The notes beneath the pieces were generated by a model. That model saw only the letters and a program-made list of their open reading frames with translations. It had not been told where the DNA came from and ran no database searches. From assembly GCA_001790315.1 (NCBI GenBank), contig MGCE01000129.1, positions 1-5,325 on the forward strand: a stretch of DNA of 5,325 nucleotides, read 5' to 3'. Below, piece by piece: positions 1 to 5,158 of the stretch. Made by a program: the position numbers and the translations under genes. The stretch comes from Candidatus Rokubacteria bacterium RIFCSPLOWO2_02_FULL_72_37. Lineage in GTDB: Bacteria; Methylomirabilota; Methylomirabilia; Rokubacteriales; CSP1-6. The number at the start of each line of letters is the position of its first letter. The first letter of the stretch is position 1.

Positions 1-854
1 ATCGCGTTGTCGATCGCGAGCGCGGCCTGCTCCGCGAGGAGCTGGAGCGCCTCGATCTCCTCGGCGCCGAACGTGCGCTCGCTCCAGTAGTGGACGACGA
101 GCGCGCCGTGGACGCGCCCCCTGGCCTGGAGCGGCGCGCTCGCCACGGCGCGGTAGCCCTCGCGCTCGATCGCCGTCCGGCGCTCCGGCGGAAGCCACAG
201 CGCCGGGTCGGTCAGGATGTTGCGGGTCGTGATCGGGCGGCGCTCGAGCACCGCGCGCGCGATCGGTCCGCGGCCCCCCGGGAGCGTCCGCATCGCCTGG
301 TAGTCTTGCGCCAGCCGGCCCGCCGCGCGCAGGATGCGGAACTCGGGCGCCGCGCCGTCCCAGGAGACGACCAGCGCGGCGTCCGCGCCCATGACCTCGA
401 GCGCCTTGCGGCCGATCGTGTCGAGCACCTGGTCGAGGTCGAGCGAGGAGCTGAGCGACTGGCCGATCGCCTCGATCGCGTGCAGGAACAGGGCGCGGCG
501 ATGGCGCTCGGTCACGTCGGTGAAGATCGCGAGCGCGCCCGCCGGTCGGCCGTCAGGCGCGCGCCTGGGCACGCACCGCGTCTCGAGCCAGATCAGGCGG
601 TCGCCGTCCGCGGCGTGGGGCAGCTCGAGGGCGACCGGCGTCTCGCCCCGCGCGGCGCCGTCGAGGCGCCGGGCCAGCTCGGGGTCCCGCAGGAGCGGCA
701 CGACGGCGGCGGCCGGCTGCCCGAGCGCGGCCTCGCGCGTGACGCCGGCGAGCCGCTCCATCGCGCGGTTCCATTCGACGATCACGAGGCCGGAGTCGAC
801 CGCCAGCAGCGCGTCGTCCACCGCGTCGAGCAGGTCACGGCCCGCGTCGCTCAC
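1..854 (-). CDS. PAS-GAF sensor protein, N-terminal part (runs off left edge)
   Basis: This is a reverse-strand reading frame that stays open from a GTG at 854 to the window edge, giving 284 residues without a stop. Residues about 5-115 look like a PAS domain: an N-terminal segment with 'LLAVDSGLVIVEWNRAMERL' and a closing 'AIFTDVTERHRR', the usual end of a PAS fold leading into a linker helix. Residues about 137-284 look like a GAF domain, opening with 'SLDLDQVLDTIGRKALEVM' and ending with a 'GALVVHYWSERTFGAEEIEA' strand-helix followed by 'LLAEQAALAIDNA'. PAS and GAF domains bind small ligands, haem, flavin or other proteins and control an attached output domain. That output, perhaps a histidine kinase or diguanylate cyclase, lies outside the window. 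The GTG start is chosen because GGAGG sits 11 nt upstream (866-870), an in-frame stop lies at 900-902, and no ATG lies between. There is no signal peptide or membrane segment, so it is probably cytoplasmic. It is divergent from the quinone operon. The domain call is good; ligand and output are unknown. Confidence 0.85.
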   Translation of the reverse strand, partial: MSDAGRDLLDAVDDALLAVDSGLVIVEWNRAMERLAGVTREAALGQPAAAVVPLLRDPELARRLDGAARGETPVALELPHAADGDRLIWLETRCVPRRAPDGRPAGALAIFTDVTERHRRALFLHAIEAIGQSLSSSLDLDQVLDTIGRKALEVMGADAALVVSWDGAAPEFRILRAAGRLAQDYQAMRTLPGGRGPIARAVLERRPITTRNILTDPALWLPPERRTAIEREGYRAVASAPLQARGRVHGALVVHYWSERTFGAEEIEALQLLAEQAALAIDNA

Positions 855-901
855 AAGGCGAGTATCCTCCGCGTCCCGGGCCCGTGCAATAATGTGCCGT
901 C
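855..901. promoter_or_regulatory. Divergent promoter region between sensor and permease operon
   Basis: This 47-bp gap separates two divergently read genes, so it must hold at least part of both promoters. It has the only AT-rich patch nearby. On the plus strand AATAAT (888-893) matches five of six bases of the sigma-70 -10 consensus and ends 8 nt before the permease ATG at 902; no clear -35 lies upstream. On the minus strand TTGCAC (889-884) and GATACT (866-861) are 17 bp apart, a sigma-70-like arrangement. Its transcript would, however, begin near the GTG and lose the GGAGG, so it conflicts with that ribosome binding site. The two candidates overlap and would compete. These are weak by-eye matches. 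Confidence 0.35.
866..870 (-). promoter_or_regulatory. Ribosome binding site of the PAS-GAF gene
   Basis: GGAGG is read on the reverse strand, with 11 nt to the GTG at 854. It is a strong Shine-Dalgarno core at a slightly long spacing. It decides the start, since the in-frame region up to the stop at 900-902 contains no ATG or better candidate. Confidence 0.55.
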
Positions 902-1405
902 ATGCGCCTCGGGCTCGACCCTTCCACGCTCGTGCTCGCGGTGCTCGCGGTCGCCCTCGCCGTCGTCGCGTACGTGAAGGACCCCGGGCTGCCCGCCCTC
1001 GGCGCGCGGAACGGCGTCGCGATGCTCTGGTTCATCCTGCCGCGCCTGATTCCGGCGCTCCTCCTCGCCGGGCTCGTCCAGGTGCTGGTGCCGCAGCAGG
1101 TCGTCTCGCGCTACTTCGGGCGCGAGGGCGGCATGCGCGCGATCCTGATCGCGACGGTTGCGGGCGTCGTGACGCCCGGGGGGCCGATGGTGAGCGTGCC
1201 GTTCATGGTCGCGCTCGCGCACTCGGGCGCGGCGATGCCGCCGCTCGTCGCGTACATGACCTCGTGGTCGCTCTTCGGCATGCAGCGGATCATCGCGTGG
1301 GAGGCCCCGTTGATGGGCTGGCGCTTCGTGATCGTGCGCGTGCTCCCGAGCCTCGCGTTCCCCGTGATCGCCGGTTGGCTCGTCGCCGTCTTCTACAACG
1401 AGTGA
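902..1405 (+). CDS. Half-length ArsP-type (COG0701) permease
   Basis: The product is a 167-residue integral membrane protein. Hydrophobic segments fall at about residues 8-25, 39-63, 80-104, 108-130 and 142-163, suggesting about five membrane spans. The core 'YFGREGGMRAILIATVAGVV' followed by TPGGP (91-95) and 'MVSVPFMVALAHSGA' resembles one repeat of the ArsP_1/COG0701 permease family (Pfam PF03773), in which a glycine/proline-rich loop follows a span in each half. Full family members are usually over 300 residues with two such halves, so this is about half size and would need to dimerise to form a comparable pore. The protein contains no cysteine, so the cysteine-based arsenical binding described for ArsP is not expected, and I do not assign an arsenic role. 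The ATG at 902 is the first start after the divergent gap; no Shine-Dalgarno is visible, and translation may be leaderless. The TGA overlaps the GTG of the next gene by 4 bp (GTGA), so the two are probably co-translated. The substrate is unknown. Confidence 0.75.
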   Translation: MRLGLDPSTLVLAVLAVALAVVAYVKDPGLPALGARNGVAMLWFILPRLIPALLLAGLVQVLVPQQVVSRYFGREGGMRAILIATVAGVVTPGGPMVSVPFMVALAHSGAAMPPLVAYMTSWSLFGMQRIIAWEAPLMGWRFVIVRVLPSLAFPVIAGWLVAVFYNE

Positions 1406-2859
1406 GTTTCAGCGACCTCCAGGACTTCGTCGGCCACCTCGAGAAGCGGGGCCGCCTGCGCCGCGTGACGGTGCCCGTCTCGCGAGATCTGGAGATCACC
1501 GAGATCGCGGACCGGGTGTCGAAGGGCGCGCCGGCGGACAACGTCGCGCTGCTCTTCGAGCGCGTCGAGGGCTCGGCGATGCCGGTGCTCGTCAACGCCT
1601 TCGGGAGCGCGGACCGGATGGCCGCGGCGCTCGGCGTCGGGCAGCTCGACGAGCTGGGCGCGCGCGTCGCGAAGCTCCTCGACGTCCGGATGCCCGGCAC
1701 CTTCGCCGAGCGGCTCGCGAAGCTCGGCACGCTCGTCGACCTCGTCAAGGCCGGGCCGCGGCGCGTGAGCCAGGCGCCCTGCCAGGAGGTGGTCGAGACG
1801 GCGCACCCGTCGCTCGCCGGGCTGCCGGTCCTGCGCTGCTGGCCCGGCGACGGCGGCCGCTACATCACGCTCCCCGGCGTCTTCACGCGGGAGCCGCGCA
1901 CCGGGGCGCGCAATGTCGGCATGTACCGCCTGCAGGTGTTCGACGAAACGACGCTCGGCATGCACTGGCAGACCCACAAGGGCGGCGCCGAGCACGAGCG
2001 CGTCGCGCGCGAGACCGGAACCGGCGAGCGCATGCCGGTGGCGATCGCGCTCGGCGGCGACCCGGCGATGATCTACGCGGCGTCGGCCCCGCTGCCGCCC
2101 GGCGTCGACGAGGTCATCTTCGCCGGCTGGCTCCGGGGCCGCGGCGTCGAGCTGGTCCGCTGCGTGACGTGCGACCTCGAGGTCCCGGCGCAGGCCGAGA
2201 TCGTGCTGGAGGGCTGGGTGGATCCGCGCGAGCGCCGGCTCGAGGGGCCGTTCGGCGACCACACGGGCTACTACTCGCTCGCCCGCGAGTACCCGGTGTT
2301 CCATCTCACCGCGGTCACGCGCCGCGCGCGCCCGATCTACCCGACCACGATCGTGGGCCGCCCGCCGCAGGAGGATTTCTGGCTCGGCAAGGCGACCGAG
2401 CGGCTCTTCCTGCCCGTCATCCGCATGATGCTGCCCGAGGTGGTGGACATGAACATGCCCGCCGAGGGCGTCTTCCACAACCTCGTGATCGTCTCCATCA
2501 GGAAGCGCTACCCGGGGCACGCGCGCAAGGTGATGTCGGCGCTCTGGGGCATGGGGCTCATGATGCTCGCGAAGACCATCGTCGTCGTGAGCGACCACGT
2601 GAACGTGCACGACCTCTCCGAGGTGGCCTGGCGCGCGACCGGCAACATCGATCCCCGCAGGGACCTCGTGCTCTTCGAGGGGCCGGCGGACGACCTCGAC
2701 CACGCCGCGCTCCGCCACCGGTTCGGCGGCAAGCTCGGCGTGGACGCGACCGAGAAAGGACCGCTCGACGAGGTCGGGCAGCCCTGGCCCGACGAGATCG
2801 TCATGTCGGACGAGATCCGCGAGCGCGTCACGCGGCGCTGGAAGGACTACGGGCTCTGA
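1402..2859 (+). CDS. ubiD: UbiD-family prenylated-FMN-dependent decarboxylase
   Basis: This 485-residue protein is close to the roughly 490-500 residues usual for UbiD. The family removes the carboxylate from polyprenyl-hydroxybenzoate (ubiquinone) or a polyprenyl-naphthoate (menaquinone, MqnL role), using prenylated FMN and a divalent metal plus potassium. Visible family signatures are NVGMYR (171-176), whose Asn and Arg correspond to cofactor/metal and catalytic positions; QTHKGG (190-195) with a metal-binding-type His192; VPAQAEIVLEG (261-271), carrying the conserved acidic residues of the active site; and EGPFGDHTGYYS (281-292). The C-terminal third has the family's 'EGVFHNLVIVSIRKRYPGHA' stretch (355-374). 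Nothing essential seems missing. The start is GTG at 1402, overlapping the permease TGA by 4 bp; it gives the expected N-terminus ('SFSDLQDFVGHLEKRGRLRR'). Translation is probably coupled, since no clear ribosome binding site is seen. ubiA follows directly. The decarboxylase family is certain; the exact quinone substrate is inferred from its neighbours. Confidence 0.95.
   Translation: MSFSDLQDFVGHLEKRGRLRRVTVPVSRDLEITEIADRVSKGAPADNVALLFERVEGSAMPVLVNAFGSADRMAAALGVGQLDELGARVAKLLDVRMPGTFAERLAKLGTLVDLVKAGPRRVSQAPCQEVVETAHPSLAGLPVLRCWPGDGGRYITLPGVFTREPRTGARNVGMYRLQVFDETTLGMHWQTHKGGAEHERVARETGTGERMPVAIALGGDPAMIYAASAPLPPGVDEVIFAGWLRGRGVELVRCVTCDLEVPAQAEIVLEGWVDPRERRLEGPFGDHTGYYSLAREYPVFHLTAVTRRARPIYPTTIVGRPPQEDFWLGKATERLFLPVIRMMLPEVVDMNMPAEGVFHNLVIVSIRKRYPGHARKVMSALWGMGLMMLAKTIVVVSDHVNVHDLSEVAWRATGNIDPRRDLVLFEGPADDLDHAALRHRFGGKLGVDATEKGPLDEVGQPWPDEIVMSDEIRERVTRRWKDYGL
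2840..2845 (+). promoter_or_regulatory. Ribosome binding site for the CTG-started ubiA
   Basis: GGAAGG lies within the last codons of ubiD, 10 nt before CTG 2856. It supports the CTG as start, since the only in-frame ATG (2934) would remove the conserved N-terminal motif and part of the first membrane segment. Confidence 0.4.
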
Positions 2860-3704
2860 GCCGGCTCGGCCGCGTCCTCGACGCGATCAAGTTCGAGCAC
2901 ACGGTCTTCGCGCTCCCCTTCGCCTACATCGCCATGGTCCTCGCCGCGGGCGGCTGGCCCGGCTGGTGGGCCGCCGGCTGGGTGACGGCGGCGATGGTGG
3001 GCGCGCGCACGTGCGCGATGGCGACCAACCGCGTCGTCGACCGCTGGATCGACGCCCGGAACCCACGCACCGCCGGCCGGCACCTGCCGGCCGGCACGCT
3101 GGGCGTCGGCGGGCTCCGGGCGCTCGCGGTCACGGGCGCGGCGCTGATGCTCGTCGCCGCCGGCATGCTGAACCCGCTCTGCCTGGCGCTCGCGCCGGCG
3201 GCGCTCGTCTTCCTCGTCGGCTACTCCTACACGAAGCGCTTCACCTGGGCCTCCCACTGGGTCCTCGGCTTCACGGACGGCATCGCGGCCGCCGGCGGCT
3301 GGATCGCCGTGCGCCCGGCGCTCGAGGCCCCCGCGCTCGTGCTCTGGTTCGCGCTCACCGTGTGGATCGCGGGCTTCGACCTGCTCTACGCCTGCCAGGA
3401 CGTGGAGGTGGATCGCGCCCAGGGGCTCTACTCCGTGCCGGCGCGCTTCGGCGTCGCCGCCGCGCTCGCGACCGCGCGGGTGAACCACGCGCTCACTGCC
3501 GCGGCGCTCGCGCTGCTCGGCTGGCTGCTGGCGCTCGGGTGGCCCTACTGGCTCGGCTGGGGCGCGGTCGTCGCGCTGCTCCTCTGGGAGCACACGCTCG
3601 TGAGCCCCCGCGACCTCTCGCGTCTGGACACGGCGTTCTTCAACGTCAACGGCTACATCGCGCTGATCGTGCTCGCCTCCACCGTCGCCGCCCTCTGGCG
3701 ATGA
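2856..3704 (+). CDS. ubiA: UbiA-family polyprenyltransferase (MqnP-like), CTG start
   Basis: This 282-residue membrane enzyme should attach a polyprenyl chain to an aromatic acid acceptor, the step before UbiD. The first Asp-rich motif is NRVVDRWIDARNPRT (58-72) and the second is YACQDVEVDRAQG (178-190); both bind Mg-diphosphate in the family. Eight or nine hydrophobic segments are spread from residue 18 to the C-terminus. The ending 'SPRDLSRLDTAFFNVNGYIA' (250-269) resembles the 'UbiA-other' (TIGR01475) branch that includes MqnP of the futalosine menaquinone pathway. The start is unusual. The conserved N-terminus IKFEHTVFALPFA (11-23) lies upstream of the first ATG (2934), and no in-frame GTG or TTG precedes it. 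A CTG at 2856, overlapping the ubiD stop as CTGA, is the best fit, with GGAAGG (2840-2845) 10 nt upstream. Reinitiation by ribosomes finishing ubiD is likely. The family is secure; the start codon is inferred. Confidence 0.9.
   Translation: MSRLGRVLDAIKFEHTVFALPFAYIAMVLAAGGWPGWWAAGWVTAAMVGARTCAMATNRVVDRWIDARNPRTAGRHLPAGTLGVGGLRALAVTGAALMLVAAGMLNPLCLALAPAALVFLVGYSYTKRFTWASHWVLGFTDGIAAAGGWIAVRPALEAPALVLWFALTVWIAGFDLLYACQDVEVDRAQGLYSVPARFGVAAALATARVNHALTAAALALLGWLLALGWPYWLGWGAVVALLLWEHTLVSPRDLSRLDTAFFNVNGYIALIVLASTVAALWR
3072..3095. repeat. Perfect inverted repeat inside ubiA
   Basis: Two 11-bp arms, GCCGGCCGGCA (3072-3082) and its exact reverse complement (3085-3095), flank a CC centre. The repeat lies within the codons for the conserved AGRHLPAG stretch just after the first Asp-rich motif. 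No T-run follows, so it is not a standard intrinsic terminator. Strong GC bias and the amino-acid constraint may explain it. Confidence 0.5.
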
Positions 3705-3749
3705 CGCCGGTGGCCGCGTGCACCGGCGCCTCGGCCCCCGCACGCGCAG

Positions 3750-4457
3750 ATGACGACGAAGGCCGAGGCCGTGCGCGCGATGTTCACGCGGATCGCGCGC
3801 CGCTACGATCTCATGAACTCCCTGATGACCGGCGGCCGCCACCACGCCTGGCGCGCCGCCGTCGCGCGCGCCGCGGCTACGGCGCCCGCGGGCCCCGTGC
3901 TCGACCTCGCCACCGGCACGGCCGACCTCGCGCTCGCCCTGCGGGCCGCGGCGCCCGAGCGGCTCGTCGTCGGCGCCGACTTCTCCGAGGGGATGCTGCG
4001 CGAGGGGCGCGCGAAGCTCGCCGCGCGCGGCGAGGGCCGCGTGGCGCTCCTCGCGGCCGACGCGCTCGCGCTCCCGTTCCGCGACGGCGCGTTCGCGTGC
4101 GTGATGTCGGCGTTCCTGCTCCGCAACCTCGAGGACCTCGAGCGCGGCCTCGCCGAGATGCGCCGCGTGACCCGGCCCGGCGGGCGCGTCGTCACGCTCG
4201 ACATCGTGCGCCCGGCCGTGCCGGTCTGGGGCGCGCTCTTCGGGCTCTACTTCCACCGCGTGGTCCCGGCGATCGGCGCGCTGGTCGCGGGCGACCGGCA
4301 CGCCTACACCTACCTGCCGCAGTCGGTGGAGCGGTTCGTGACCCCGGCGCAGCTGGGGACGCTGTTGGAGAAGGTGGGCCTGCGGGACGTCAGCCGCCGG
4401 AGCCACGGGCTCGGCACGATCGCGCTGCACGTCGGCATCGTCCCCGAGCGCGCTTAG
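3750..4457 (+). CDS. ubiE: UbiE/MenG-type quinone C-methyltransferase
   Basis: This 235-residue class I SAM-dependent methyltransferase has the usual length for demethylmenaquinone/2-polyprenyl-benzoquinol methylase, the ring C-methylation step late in menaquinone (and ubiquinone) synthesis. The N-terminal family signature is FTRIARRYDLMNSLMTGGRHHAWR (split as FTRIARRYDLMN 12-23 and GGRHHAWR 28-35). SAM motif I is VLDLATGTADLAL (50-62), the acidic motif II region is VGADFSEGML (74-83), and DALALPF (104-110) and LLRNLEDLERGLAEM (123-137) with RPGG (142-145) follow. AYTYLPQSV (185-193) is the C-terminal UbiE signature. Position 55 is Thr where many family members have Cys or Gly. ATG 3750 is chosen because no other in-frame start lies after the in-frame ubiA stop; no clear Shine-Dalgarno precedes it. 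The 45-bp gap after ubiA is larger than elsewhere in the operon, and an out-of-frame ATG overlaps the ubiA stop (see findings). The stop overlaps the convergent neighbour's by 3-4 bp. Confidence 0.93.
   Translation: MTTKAEAVRAMFTRIARRYDLMNSLMTGGRHHAWRAAVARAAATAPAGPVLDLATGTADLALALRAAAPERLVVGADFSEGMLREGRAKLAARGEGRVALLAADALALPFRDGAFACVMSAFLLRNLEDLERGLAEMRRVTRPGGRVVTLDIVRPAVPVWGALFGLYFHRVVPAIGALVAGDRHAYTYLPQSVERFVTPAQLGTLLEKVGLRDVSRRSHGLGTIALHVGIVPERA
4454..4457. other. Overlapping stop codons of convergent genes
   Basis: The bases TTAG carry the TAG of ubiE on the plus strand (4455-4457) and the TAA of the coiled-coil gene on the minus strand (4456-4454). There is no space for a separate terminator between the two genes, and no hairpin with a T-run is visible close to either end. 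Transcripts from the two sides therefore probably overlap at their 3' ends. Confidence 0.85.
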
Positions 4458-5029
4458 GGCTCCGCCGCCTCCCCGCGCTCGCCGCGCGTCTCGAGCCGCG
4501 TCACCCGGCGGTCGAGCGCCGCGTACGCCGTCCGGATGAGGGCGACGATCTCCCGGTGCGCGACGTCGTGCTCGACGCGGAACCGCTCGAGCTTGGCGTC
4601 GAGCATCATGTGGCCCTCGGCGAGTCCGCGGATGTCCCCTCCGAGCCTCTCGGCCAGCACGCCGAAGTACCGCTTGGCCGCCTCGAAGCGATCGTCGATC
4701 TTCCGATCGACTCCGTCGAAGCGCCGGTCCATCCCGTCGAGCCGCTCGTCGACTCCGTCGAAGCGCTGGCCCATCCCGTCGAGCCGCTCGTCGACTCCGT
4801 CGAAGCGCCGGTCCATCCCGTCGAGCCGCTCGTCGACCGCGTCGAAGCGCCGGTCCATCCTGTCGAGCCGCGCCTCGACGACATCCAGTCGCTGTTCGAC
4901 GTGATCCAGGCGCGCCTCGATGCGGTCCAGACGTTCCTCGACGCGGTCCAGCCGGTCCTCGATGCGGTCCAGGCGCCGGTCAATGGCGTCGAAGCGCTCG
5001 GTCAAGAACGCGCGGAGCTCGGGGTCCAT
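4454..5029 (-). CDS. Heptad-repeat coiled-coil protein
   Basis: This 191-residue protein is of unknown function. Residues about 13-117 form some fifteen consecutive heptads of the type (L/F)-D-x-(I/V/M)-(D/E)-x-R, with hydrophobic residues at the first and fourth positions: a textbook coiled coil about 105 residues long, rich in Asp, Glu and Arg. Residues 51-107 are built from a 14-residue double heptad of the LDGMDRRFDGVDER type, nearly identical between copies. A non-repeated C-terminal part follows, 'AAKRYFGVLAERLGGDIRGL' then AEGHMMLDAKLERF, and a final helical RRVTRLETRGE. There is no signal peptide, membrane span or enzymatic motif, so it is likely a cytoplasmic oligomeric or scaffold protein. 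ATG 5029 (MDPELRAFLTERF) is preferred, with a weak AGAG 9 nt upstream; ATG 5038 or 5113 are possible, the last adding 28 residues of non-helical appearance that cross the likely promoter region. It is convergent with ubiE and divergent from the lipoprotein gene. Real gene: fairly sure; function: none assigned. Confidence 0.75.
   Translation of the reverse strand: MDPELRAFLTERFDAIDRRLDRIEDRLDRVEERLDRIEARLDHVEQRLDVVEARLDRMDRRFDAVDERLDGMDRRFDGVDERLDGMGQRFDGVDERLDGMDRRFDGVDRKIDDRFEAAKRYFGVLAERLGGDIRGLAEGHMMLDAKLERFRVEHDVAHREIVALIRTAYAALDRRVTRLETRGERGEAAEP
4711..4878. repeat. Four tandem 42-bp repeats in the coiled-coil gene
   Basis: The units start at 4711, 4753, 4795 and 4837. Units one and three are identical over all 42 bp, unit two differs from them at two bases, and unit four is more diverged, mainly at its two ends. 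Each unit encodes 14 residues (two heptads), so copy changes of whole units keep both the frame and the coiled-coil register. Near identity at DNA level, including silent positions, indicates recent duplication or gene conversion. Confidence 0.9.
4879..4977. repeat. Degenerate 21-bp repeats in the coiled-coil gene
   Basis: Imperfect 21-bp units, one heptad each, continue from the 42-bp block. The clearest start at 4915, 4936 and 4957 and share CCTCGA(T/C)GCGGTCCAG. Two weaker units precede them (4873 and 4894). They are the older, more diverged part of the same coiled-coil region. Confidence 0.7.
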
Positions 5030-5158
5030 CGCGACCATCTCTAGCACGCGCCCCGGCGCCCGCTCAAGACGTATCCGGCCGGTGACACGCGGCGTTGCGC
5101 ACACGCCGGCCATCCCCTACGCTTGCGCTGTCGATATGCGCTCCGGAGGAGGTCACCC
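5030..5158. promoter_or_regulatory. Divergent intergenic region, with weak plus-strand promoter candidate
   Basis: This region lies between the coiled-coil gene and the lipoprotein gene. On the plus strand TTGCGC (5095-5100) and TACGCT (5118-5123) are 17 bp apart; each matches three of six consensus bases, so this is a weak sigma-70-like candidate giving a leader of about 30 nt before the lipoprotein ATG. I saw no convincing promoter for the minus-strand gene. Confidence 0.3.
5145..5152 (+). promoter_or_regulatory. Strong ribosome binding site of the lipoprotein gene
   Basis: GGAGGAGG ends 6 nt before ATG 5159. It is the best Shine-Dalgarno in the window and fixes the start of the downstream gene. 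Confidence 0.8.

Noticed and set aside
90..977. Plus-strand open frame across the sensor region
   Set aside because: The minus strand encodes coherent PAS and GAF domains with a ribosome binding site; the plus-strand product is Arg-rich low complexity and overlaps the permease start.
1393..2718. Long minus-strand open frame opposite ubiD, and similar frames opposite ubiA and ubiE
   Set aside because: These are typical antisense shadows in GC-rich DNA: His/Arg/Ala-rich with no recognisable motif, facing well-supported genes.
3004..3017. 14-bp perfect palindrome CGCGCACGTGCGCG in ubiA
   Set aside because: Short, made of GC-rich codons for Ala-Arg-Thr-Cys-Ala, and expected by chance at this base composition.
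4458..4520. Intrinsic terminator after ubiE
   Set aside because: The region is GC-rich with short self-complementary bits but no T-run, and it is coding sequence for the convergent gene.
4711..4977. CRISPR array or regulatory direct repeats
   Set aside because: Repeats are directly adjacent with no unique spacers, have a period of 21/42 bp and encode in-frame heptads, so they are coding repeats.
2966..5044. A very long plus-strand open frame (692 codons) crossing ubiA, ubiE and the coiled-coil gene
   Set aside because: Its product is Arg/Ala-rich low complexity over ubiA and ubiE, which have clear families in another frame, and it then reads the antisense of the repeats. It is explained by high GC and a repeat length divisible by three that keeps all frames open.
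5030..5113. N-terminal extension of the coiled-coil protein to the ATG at 5113
   Set aside because: The extra 28 residues do not continue the helical pattern, the ATG lacks a properly spaced ribosome binding site, and it would fill most of the divergent promoter space. It cannot be fully excluded.
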